Positions 57,011 through 64,000 of a stretch of 64,000 nucleotides of DNA are shown here, piece by piece; within the stretch, counting starts at the first letter, position 1, and each line of letters opens with the position of its first letter. This DNA comes from Phenylobacterium sp. (GTDB taxonomy: Bacteria > Pseudomonadota > Alphaproteobacteria > Caulobacterales > Caulobacteraceae), in contig NZ_SCTC01000063.1 in the NCBI RefSeq assembly GCF_004299445.1, forward strand, positions 93,300 through 157,299, in the 5' to 3' direction. The position numbers and the translations under genes are program-made. The notes under the pieces are model-generated. The model was not told the DNA's origin. It was given only the letters and a program-made list of their open reading frames with translations, and did not search any database.

Positions 57011-57636
57011 CCCGCAAGACGCTCGACGACCTCAAGGCCAAGAACCGCGCCTGGGCCGCCGGCAAGGTCGCGGCCGATCCGGGCTTCTTCAAGCGCCTGG
57101 AGGGCCAGCAGGCGCCTGAGTACCTCTGGATCGGCTGCGCCGACAGCCGCGTGCCGGCCAACGAGATCGTGGGGCTGGATCCCGGCGAGCTGTTCGTCCA
57201 CCGAAACGTGGCCAACCTGGCCCCGCCCCAGGACGCCAACTACCTGTCCGTGCTGCAGTTTGCCGTGGACGTGATCCGCGTGAAGCACATCCTGGTGGTG
57301 GGCCACTACGGCTGCAGTGGCGTCGCCGCGGCCGTCGACGGCCAGCGCCGCGGCCTGGTCGACCACTGGCTCCACCCCATCCGCGAGGTCCACCACGAAC
57401 ACCGCCACGAACTGGCCGAACTGCCCGACGAGAAGACCAGGTGGGACCGGCTGGTCGAGCTGAACGTCATGCGCCAGGTCAAGAACGTGGCCTCGGACGT
57501 TTTCGTCATGGATGCGTGGCGCCGGGGGCAGCCGCTCAGTGTCCATGGCTGGGTCTATACGCTGGGCACCGGACTGGTGACCGACATGGGCGTGACCATC
57601 TCGGGTCCCGACGATCTGTCCGACTTCGTCGGCTGA
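57007..57636 (+). CDS. can: Beta-class carbonic anhydrase
   Basis: WIGCADSRVPANEIVGLDPGELFVHRNVAN, VVGHYGCSGVAAAV. Confidence 0.95.
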   Translation: MTRKTLDDLKAKNRAWAAGKVAADPGFFKRLEGQQAPEYLWIGCADSRVPANEIVGLDPGELFVHRNVANLAPPQDANYLSVLQFAVDVIRVKHILVVGHYGCSGVAAAVDGQRRGLVDHWLHPIREVHHEHRHELAELPDEKTRWDRLVELNVMRQVKNVASDVFVMDAWRRGQPLSVHGWVYTLGTGLVTDMGVTISGPDDLSDFVG

Positions 57637-57662
57637 GGGTCGCCTTAAGCCGGCGCGAGGGC

Positions 57663-58616
57663 CTATGCCAGCTTGATCTCCCTCAACCGCTCCTGGAGGT
57701 ACGCGTCGGCCGTGATGGGCTGCGGGTAGCGGTCGGGGTTGGCGGCGTCGACGCAGCTGGGCAGCGTCCGGATCAGATAGTCCGAATTGAAGTGCAGGAA
57801 GAACGGCGTCGAGTAGCGCGGGAAACCGCGGCGCTCCGGGGCCGGGTTCACGACGCGGTGGGTCGTGGACGGCAGGCGGTGGTTCACCAGTCGCTGCAGC
57901 ATGTCGCCGATGTTGCAGACCAAGCTGCCGGCAGGGGGGTTGATGGCGATCCATCGGCCGTCGTGATCCTTCACCTCCAGCCCGGCCTCTTCGGCGCCGA
58001 GCAGAAGCGTGATGACGTTGATATCCTCGTGCGCCCCGGCGCGGATGTGCGGCCCGTCCTTGGGGACCGGCGGATAGTGCAGCAGGCGCAGGATCGAATT
58101 GCCCACGTCGACCTTGTCGTCGAAGAAGTGGCGGTCGAGGCCCAGGTAGGTGGCGATCGCCTCCAGGACCTTCAGGCCCATGGCGTCCAGCGCGTTGTAG
58201 AGCCACTGCACCTTCGCGTGGAACTCGGGCAGTTCCAGATCGGGCCACACGTTGTCGATCATGTGGTCGCGGAACCGATGGCCGGGCGGCAGGTCGCGGC
58301 CTACGTGCCAGAATTCCTTGAGGTCGTAGTGGGTGTGGCCCTTGGCGGTTTCGACGCCGAAGGGCGTGTAGCCGCGTTGGCCCGCCACGGGCAGCTTGTA
58401 CTTCATCTTCGCCGCCTCGGGCAGGGCGAAGAACTGCTTCATCTGGTCGATGGCCGCATCGACCTTGTCCTGCGGCATGCCGTGGTCGGAGATCACCGCG
58501 AACCCCCAGCGGGCGTAGCTGTCGCCCAGGGCCTGGGTGAAGGCGTTGAAGTCCTTGGCGAAGAGGTCGAACGAGACGGGCTCGATACGATCCTGGAGGG
58601 CGGTGGCTTGGCTCAT
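57663..58616 (-). CDS. Isopenicillin N synthase-like 2OG-Fe(II) oxygenase
   Basis: GFAVISDHGMPQ, GAHEDINVITLLLG, NIGDMLQRLVNHRLPSTTHRV. Confidence 0.9.
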   Translation of the reverse strand: MSQATALQDRIEPVSFDLFAKDFNAFTQALGDSYARWGFAVISDHGMPQDKVDAAIDQMKQFFALPEAAKMKYKLPVAGQRGYTPFGVETAKGHTHYDLKEFWHVGRDLPPGHRFRDHMIDNVWPDLELPEFHAKVQWLYNALDAMGLKVLEAIATYLGLDRHFFDDKVDVGNSILRLLHYPPVPKDGPHIRAGAHEDINVITLLLGAEEAGLEVKDHDGRWIAINPPAGSLVCNIGDMLQRLVNHRLPSTTHRVVNPAPERRGFPRYSTPFFLHFNSDYLIRTLPSCVDAANPDRYPQPITADAYLQERLREIKLA

Positions 58617-58755
58617 TTCGGCGTTCTACACCTCTGCGCGCCGGCGTGCATCCCGGCAAGCGACTCCCCCGCTGGCGAAGGTCCGTCTGCGGGTTATGCA
58701 GGCTCTCGTGCCCGGCGACCGGCGGCGAGCTGGCTTCAGGCGCGCGCAAGCGGCT

Positions 58756-60633
58756 CTATCCGGCCTCCAGACGACGCTTGGCGGCGCGGTCGTTGTCTGC
58801 CTCCTCGGCTTCCTCCTTGGAGAGGCGGCGCATCTCTTCGGTCAGCAACTTCTCCATGGTCTCGCGGCTGTCGCGCACGGCCATCGCATACTGCTCCTCC
58901 TCGCCGTAGACCGGGGCCAGCTTCTTGAAGAGCGCCATGTCGTGCTCGCGGAAGACGGTGACCGCCTTGTTCGCGCGGCGGTCCGAAAGGCCCAGCCGAA
59001 GCAGGGCCTTCTTGCCGAACAGCATCGCGCTCTCGAACGTCTCGCGCACGACCTCATCGCCGCCCACCCGCACCAGTTCGTAAGCGTGCCGCCGGTCATA
59101 GGCGCGGGCCAGGATGGTCAGGTTGGGGAAGTAGTCGGTGGCCGCCTTCACCAGCTCGACCGCCTTGTCCTTGTCGTCGATGGCCACCAGCAGCAGCTTC
59201 GCCTTGTCGGCCCCCGCGGCGCGCAGGAGGTCCAGGCGCGTGGCGTCGCCGTAGTGCACGCGCCAGCCGAAGCGCCGGATCGTGTCGATCTGCTCGATGG
59301 ACGAGTCCAACAGCACCACCGAGAAGTCGTTGGCGGTGAGCAGGCGTGTGGCGATCTGGCCGAAGCGGCCGAAGCCGGCGACGATCACATCCGGGGCGCC
59401 GTCGTCGAAGGCCAGGCGCTCGGGCTCGGCCAGGCCTGTGGTGCGGTTGAGCACCAGCTTCTCGTAGAGCACGAAGGCGACGGGCGTCATCGCCATGGAG
59501 AGCGCCACCACCGCGGTCGCCAGGGCCGCGTCCTGGGCGGACAGCACCTGGGCGCCGGCGACGAAGGTCAACAGGACGAAGCAGAACTCACCGCCCTGGG
59601 CGAGAGAGACAGCCATGGTGGCGGCGTCTCGGTGGCTGTGGCGGAAGATCAGGCCGACAGCCCACATCGATGCGAACTTGGCGGTCATCAGACCCACGGT
59701 CAGCGAGATGACCAGCACCGGCTGAGCGGCCACGAGGCCCAGGTTCAGGCCTGCGCCAACGGTGATGAAGAACAGGCCCAGCAGCAGGCCGCGGAAGGGC
59801 TCGATGTCGGTCTCGAGCTCGCGGCGGAACTCGCTCTCGGCGAGCACTACGCCTGCCAGGAAGGCGCCCAGCGCGGGCGACAGCCCGACCAGCTCCATCA
59901 GCGCGGCCACGCCGACCACCAGCAGGAGGGCCGAGGCGGTGAAGATCTCGCGCAGGCGCGCGGCGGCGATAAACCGGAAGATGGGCCGTGTCAGATAGCG
60001 GCCGCCGATCACAACGCCGGCCACGGCGGCGAAGGTGGCCACGATGCGCACCCACTCAGGCTGGCCGGCCAGGATGCTGTGACCGTGCCCGGCGGCGGCG
60101 TCGACCCCGACGGGTGTGGCCGCCAAGAGCGGCAGGAAAGCGAAGAGGGGGATGACCGCCAGATCCTGGAACAGCAGCACACCGAACGCGGCTTGGCCGA
60201 CAGGGCCCTGCCGCAGGCCCTTCTCCTCCAGATTCTGCAGGACGATGGCCGTCGACGAGAGCGCCAGGATCAGGCCCACCGCCAGCGAAACGCGCCAGTC
60301 GGCGCCCAGGAACAAGGCGATGGCGCCTACGACGACGGCGCTCGCCAGCATTTGCGCCGCGCCCAGACCGAAGATCGAGGTGCGCATTTCCCATAGCAGC
60401 GCCGGCCTCACCTCCAGCCCGATCAGGAACAGCAGGATCACCACGCCGAACTCGGCGAAGGCCATCACGTCGGCCTGGTCGCCCACAAGGGACAGCGCGA
60501 AGGGGCCAACCAGCACCCCGGCGATGAGGTAGCCGAGGACGGAGCCCAGCCCGAGGCGCTTGGCGATGGGAACGGAGACGACACCGGCCGCCAGATAGAC
60601 CAGGGCCTGGATGAGGAGGGAGTCTGCGGTCAT
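58756..60633 (-). CDS. CPA2 cation:proton antiporter, KefB/KefC-like with TrkA-N domain
   Basis: Multi-TM exchanger domain, DVIVAGFGRFGQIATRLL Rossmann motif. Confidence 0.92.
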   Translation of the reverse strand: MTADSLLIQALVYLAAGVVSVPIAKRLGLGSVLGYLIAGVLVGPFALSLVGDQADVMAFAEFGVVILLFLIGLEVRPALLWEMRTSIFGLGAAQMLASAVVVGAIALFLGADWRVSLAVGLILALSSTAIVLQNLEEKGLRQGPVGQAAFGVLLFQDLAVIPLFAFLPLLAATPVGVDAAAGHGHSILAGQPEWVRIVATFAAVAGVVIGGRYLTRPIFRFIAAARLREIFTASALLLVVGVAALMELVGLSPALGAFLAGVVLAESEFRRELETDIEPFRGLLLGLFFITVGAGLNLGLVAAQPVLVISLTVGLMTAKFASMWAVGLIFRHSHRDAATMAVSLAQGGEFCFVLLTFVAGAQVLSAQDAALATAVVALSMAMTPVAFVLYEKLVLNRTTGLAEPERLAFDDGAPDVIVAGFGRFGQIATRLLTANDFSVVLLDSSIEQIDTIRRFGWRVHYGDATRLDLLRAAGADKAKLLLVAIDDKDKAVELVKAATDYFPNLTILARAYDRRHAYELVRVGGDEVVRETFESAMLFGKKALLRLGLSDRRANKAVTVFREHDMALFKKLAPVYGEEEQYAMAVRDSRETMEKLLTEEMRRLSKEEAEEADNDRAAKRRLEAG

Positions 60634-60741
60634 GCGGGGATTTCCATTCCCCGATCCGGGGGTGTGACCCCAATATCATCAATCGATGAATTTTTACGGC
60701 CGGGCCTTCCGGACCACCGTTTTGCGGCGTATCAGGCGGCC

Positions 60742-61452
60742 ATGGCTGACAAGGTTCGCAAAGACGCGGTCGAGGCGCTGCAAGGGCTGCTCTTCGACGG
60801 CATGACCATCATGGCGGGCGGCTTCGGGCTGTGCGGCATTCCCGAAACCCTGATCGCGGCGATCCGCCAGTCTGGCGTCAAGGACCTGACGGTTGTCTCG
60901 AACAACTGCGGCGTCGACGACTTCGGCCTGGGCGTGCTGCTGGCCGGCGGCCAGATCCGCAAGATGATCAGCTCCTACGTGGGCGAGAACAAACTGTTCG
61001 CCGAGCTCTATCTGTCGGGCAAGCTGGAGCTGGAGTTCAACCCGCAGGGCACCCTGGCCGAGCGCATCCGGGCCGGCGGCGCGGGCATCCCCGCGTTCTT
61101 CACCAAGACCGGCGTCGGCACCCTGGTGGCTGAGGGCAAGGAAGTCCGCGAGTTCGACGGCGAGCTCTATGTGATGGAACGCGGCCTCACCGCCGACCTG
61201 TCCATCGTCAAGGCCTGGAAGGGCGACGAGGAGGGCAACCTCGTCTATCGGATGACCGCGCGGAACTTCAATCCGATGATGGCGACCGCGGGCAAGGTGT
61301 GCGTGGCCGAGGTCGAAAAGATCGTCACCACCGGCACGCTCGATCCCGACAACATCCACACCCCCGGCATCTTCGTCGACCGCATCGTCGAGGGCGTTCA
61401 CGAGAAGCGCATCGAGCAGCGCACGACCCGTAAGCTTGAGGGAGCCGCCTGA
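60742..61452 (+). CDS. 3-oxoacid CoA-transferase subunit A
   Basis: [73 protein letters not shown]. Confidence 0.95.
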   Translation: MADKVRKDAVEALQGLLFDGMTIMAGGFGLCGIPETLIAAIRQSGVKDLTVVSNNCGVDDFGLGVLLAGGQIRKMISSYVGENKLFAELYLSGKLELEFNPQGTLAERIRAGGAGIPAFFTKTGVGTLVAEGKEVREFDGELYVMERGLTADLSIVKAWKGDEEGNLVYRMTARNFNPMMATAGKVCVAEVEKIVTTGTLDPDNIHTPGIFVDRIVEGVHEKRIEQRTTRKLEGAA

Positions 61453-62105
61453 TGGCCTGGACCCGCGACCAGATCGCCGCCCGCGCGGCCCAGGAGCTGC
61501 GCGACGGCTTCTACGTGAACCTCGGCATCGGGATCCCGACCCTGGTGGCCAACTACATCCCCGCCGGCATGAGCGTGACGCTGCAGAGCGAGAACGGGAT
61601 GCTGGGGATGGGTCCCTTCCCGATCGAGGGGCAGGAAGACGCCGACCTGATCAACGCCGGCAAGCAGACGATCACCGCCCTGCCGTCGAGCAGCTATTTC
61701 TCCAGCGCCGACAGTTTCGCAATGATCCGCGGCGGCCACATCGACCTGAGCATCCTGGGCGCCATGCAGGTGGCCGAGAACGGCGACCTCGCCAACTGGA
61801 TGGTCCCGGGGAAGATGGTGAAGGGCATGGGCGGCGCCATGGACCTGGTGGCGGGCGTGAAGCGCGTCGTCGTGGTCATGGAGCACACCGAGAAGACCGG
61901 CGCGCCCAAGCTGCTCAAGGCCTGCACCCTGCCCTTGACCGGCCAGGGGGTTGTCGACCTGGTGGTCACCGAACTGGGCGTGTTCGACGTCAACAGGGGC
62001 AAGTCGCCGCTGACGCTGCTGGAACTGGCGCCCGGCGTGACGCTGGATGAGGTCAAGGCCAAGACGGGCGCGGAACTCCGGGTCGCCGATACGGTGGCCG
62101 GCTAG
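61452..62105 (+). CDS. 3-oxoacid CoA-transferase subunit B
   Basis: [44 protein letters not shown]; overlaps subunit A. Confidence 0.95.
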   Translation: MAWTRDQIAARAAQELRDGFYVNLGIGIPTLVANYIPAGMSVTLQSENGMLGMGPFPIEGQEDADLINAGKQTITALPSSSYFSSADSFAMIRGGHIDLSILGAMQVAENGDLANWMVPGKMVKGMGGAMDLVAGVKRVVVVMEHTEKTGAPKLLKACTLPLTGQGVVDLVVTELGVFDVNRGKSPLTLLELAPGVTLDEVKAKTGAELRVADTVAG

Positions 62106-62111
62106 CGGCGA

Positions 62112-63293
62112 CTATCGGCCGTAGGCCTTCAGCACTTTCGCAGGCGCGGTGGTGAACCAGGCGTAGCCGTTGCGGCGCTCGGCGCTGAGGTCGTGGACAT
62201 CGTCGTGGATCGTGCGGTCGCGGTCGCCGAAGATCGGGCGGCCGGTGGCGAGATCGTAGTAGCGGGCCCATAGCGGCGCCGCGCCGGGCTGGTCGACCAG
62301 GCGGCGGGCCTCGCCGGGGGCCGGAGCCCGCCAGGCCTTGTCGGCGATCGCTGCGCCCCGCAACCACGTCACGCCGCCGCCTATCGCGTGCGCCACCTCC
62401 GGCGGCGGGGTGGGGAAGGCTGTGATCAGATACGCCAGGATGCCGGCGCTTTCGGCGCTGGCCAGGGCGGCGGGCTCGAAGTTGCGGGCGCCGACGGGAG
62501 CCAGCGTCACCGCGTCGGCCTGCTGCGGCCAGCCTGTAGGGCGGCCATCCCTGACGACCTGTGATTTGAGAAGGGCGGCTAGGCCACGGCGCCAGGCCGC
62601 CTCGGCGTCGGCGCGCAGAGCGGGGGCTGCGAAGGCGTAGTCGCCCTGGCCTTTGGCGATGTCGCCCAGGAGGCTGAGCGCAGCCACCATGGCGTCGTCG
62701 TTGAAGGTGACCGCGTCGTGGTAGCCGCCCACCAGAGGCCAGACCTGGGGCCAGCCGCCGTTGGGATACTGCGCCGCCAGCAGCCAGCGGACGCCGCGCA
62801 CGAAGCTGTCGCGATAGGGCGCCTCGCCGCCCGCGGTGATGACGCGCGCCAGGAAGCGGAGCTCGGTGACGGTGGCGTCGTTGTCGAGGGTGCCGACGTA
62901 GTCCTTCTCCGCGGAGAACGGCTGGCCCGGCTGGCGTACGGCGGTGCGTGGCGCGTTCTTGCCCCAGCCGCCGGCGGGGCTCTGGAAGCTGACGATGACG
63001 TCGGCGATGTGTCGGGCCTCGGGCGTGGCGTACCAACGGGCGGGCTTGCTGAGCGGCATCGAGGCCGCGGCGTCGCCGGAGGTCGGGGGCGGGCCGTTGG
63101 TGGTTTCGGCGGCGTTCAGGCGGCGCGCCGCCTCGGAGCGGTCGAGATAGCTGGACCAAGCTGCGCGTTCGCCCGCAGGGATGTCGGCGAGGCGCTCGCG
63201 GGTGAGCGGCGGGGCCGGGGTCATCTGGCCGATGACCGCGGCCTGAGCCGACGTGGCGAGCAGGAGGGCGGCTGCGACGGCGGCGCGGATCAT
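62112..63293 (-). CDS. Pectate lyase (PL10-like), secreted
   Basis: IVSFQSPAGGWGKN, TLDNDATVTELRFLA, AQYPNGGWPQVWPL, ITFNDDAM-like VTFNDDAMVAAL. Confidence 0.9.
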   Translation of the reverse strand: MIRAAVAAALLLATSAQAAVIGQMTPAPPLTRERLADIPAGERAAWSSYLDRSEAARRLNAAETTNGPPPTSGDAAASMPLSKPARWYATPEARHIADVIVSFQSPAGGWGKNAPRTAVRQPGQPFSAEKDYVGTLDNDATVTELRFLARVITAGGEAPYRDSFVRGVRWLLAAQYPNGGWPQVWPLVGGYHDAVTFNDDAMVAALSLLGDIAKGQGDYAFAAPALRADAEAAWRRGLAALLKSQVVRDGRPTGWPQQADAVTLAPVGARNFEPAALASAESAGILAYLITAFPTPPPEVAHAIGGGVTWLRGAAIADKAWRAPAPGEARRLVDQPGAAPLWARYYDLATGRPIFGDRDRTIHDDVHDLSAERRNGYAWFTTAPAKVLKAYGR

Positions 63294-63393
63294 GGTGCGA
63301 GAGTGCCGTGTCATGTCCCGTGATGCCTAGCTGAGAGCGTTGGACCTGCTCTTTCTCAGAGAGAGGAAGGCTTCGATCTCATGGGCGATGGGA

Positions 63394-63486
63394 GCCTGCT
63401 GGATCCGGTCACTCAAGGACCGGCCTCTGGCCGGCCGCCCCGCGGCGGCCCTCCGGGCCGTCCTTGACTGACCGGATCCAGCAGGC
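63394..63486. repeat. Extragenic large palindrome (REP-like candidate) with inner hairpin
   Basis: gcctgctggatccggtca(c)tcaaggac ... gtccttga(c)tgaccggatccagcaggc; inner GGCCGCC-ccgc-GGCGGCC. Confidence 0.75.
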
Positions 63487-63616
63487 AGGCTCGGAGCCAC
63501 GAGATAGACGCGCAAGCGCCGCCGCCGATCCCCCTGCGTTCGCCGGTGAATGGCCGGGAGGGGAGAGGAGGGTGAGCGCCGTGCCTTGGGCGCAGCGGCA
63601 AGGCTTGCGCCCCGCC

Positions 63617-63922
63617 TCAGGCGTAACTCACCACCTCGTATTCGATGCCGTCCGGGTCGAGGAAATAGAACCGCCGCCCCGGCTCGTAATCGCCATGCGA
63701 GAAGGGCGTGAGGCCGGCGGCCACCACGCGCGCCTCGGTCGCGTCCAGGTCGTCCACCTCGACGCCGATGTGGTTGAGCGGCCGGCCCTTGGCGAAGTCG
63801 TCGGCCGTGTAGGCGACGCCGGGGCCGGTGTAGAGGGCGATGTACTGCTGGGCTGTTCCCACGTGGATCGAAAGACCGCCGTCGCGCGCCGGGCCCTGCC
63901 AGCGGATCGGCCAGCCGAACAT
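63617..63922 (-). pseudogene. VOC/glyoxalase-family protein, N-terminus lost at an inverted-repeat junction
   Basis: FGWPIRWQGPARDGGLSIHVGTAQQYIALYTGPGVAYTADDFAKGRPLNHIGVEVDDLDATEARVVAAG...DPDGIEYEVVSYA; frame stops just upstream of FGW. Confidence 0.75.
63762..63843 (-). repeat. Arm 1 of perfect 82-bp inverted repeat (within VOC gene)
   Basis: Reverse complement of 63919-64000, read base by base. Confidence 0.9.
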
Positions 63923-64000
63923 CGCCCTCTACACCGGCCCCGGCGTCGCCTACACGGCCGACGACTTCGCCAAGGGCCGGCCGCTCAACCACATCGGCGT
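63919..64000 (+). repeat. Arm 2 of perfect 82-bp inverted repeat, reaching the window edge
   Basis: Encodes IALYTGPGVAYTADDFAKGRPLNHIG again on the + strand. Confidence 0.9.

Noticed and set aside
58537-60396. 619-aa + strand ORF antisense to the KefB-like antiporter
   Set aside because: Shadow ORF; antiporter and 2OG oxygenase are supported on the minus strand

Overview
GC-rich alphaproteobacterial chromosomal window whose gene content and protein sequences look like the Caulobacter/Phenylobacterium group. I see about 60 chromosomal-type CDSs and no rRNA, tRNA, CRISPR, phage or transposase signal. The most coherent region is a general stress response (GSR) island at ~30.0-44.1 kb: chpT, a CheY-like protein, cheR, an unlisted 45-aa entericidin, phyK, sigT (EcfG), nepR, phyR, small envelope proteins, a DAG-kinase-like protein and an HWE hybrid kinase. 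By eye I found six exact EcfG/SigT-type promoter motifs (GGAAC-N16/17-CGTT) inside it, each upstream of a gene. I also found an unannotated sRNA-like transcription unit at ~38638-38756: a SigT-like promoter with one mismatch, a 12-bp stem, an exposed C8 tract, an inner hairpin and an intrinsic terminator followed by a T-run. It strongly resembles the GSR sRNA GsrN of Caulobacter. Other items include a P450/phosphotransferase/acyl-CoA ligase/twin-SDR cluster, a TetR operator with overlapping dyads, a truncated CysG-like protein, a large extragenic palindrome at 63394-63486, and a perfect 82-bp inverted repeat that breaks a VOC gene and runs to the window edge (possible assembly fold-back). All motif and family calls were made by reading the sequence; no search or folding program was run.
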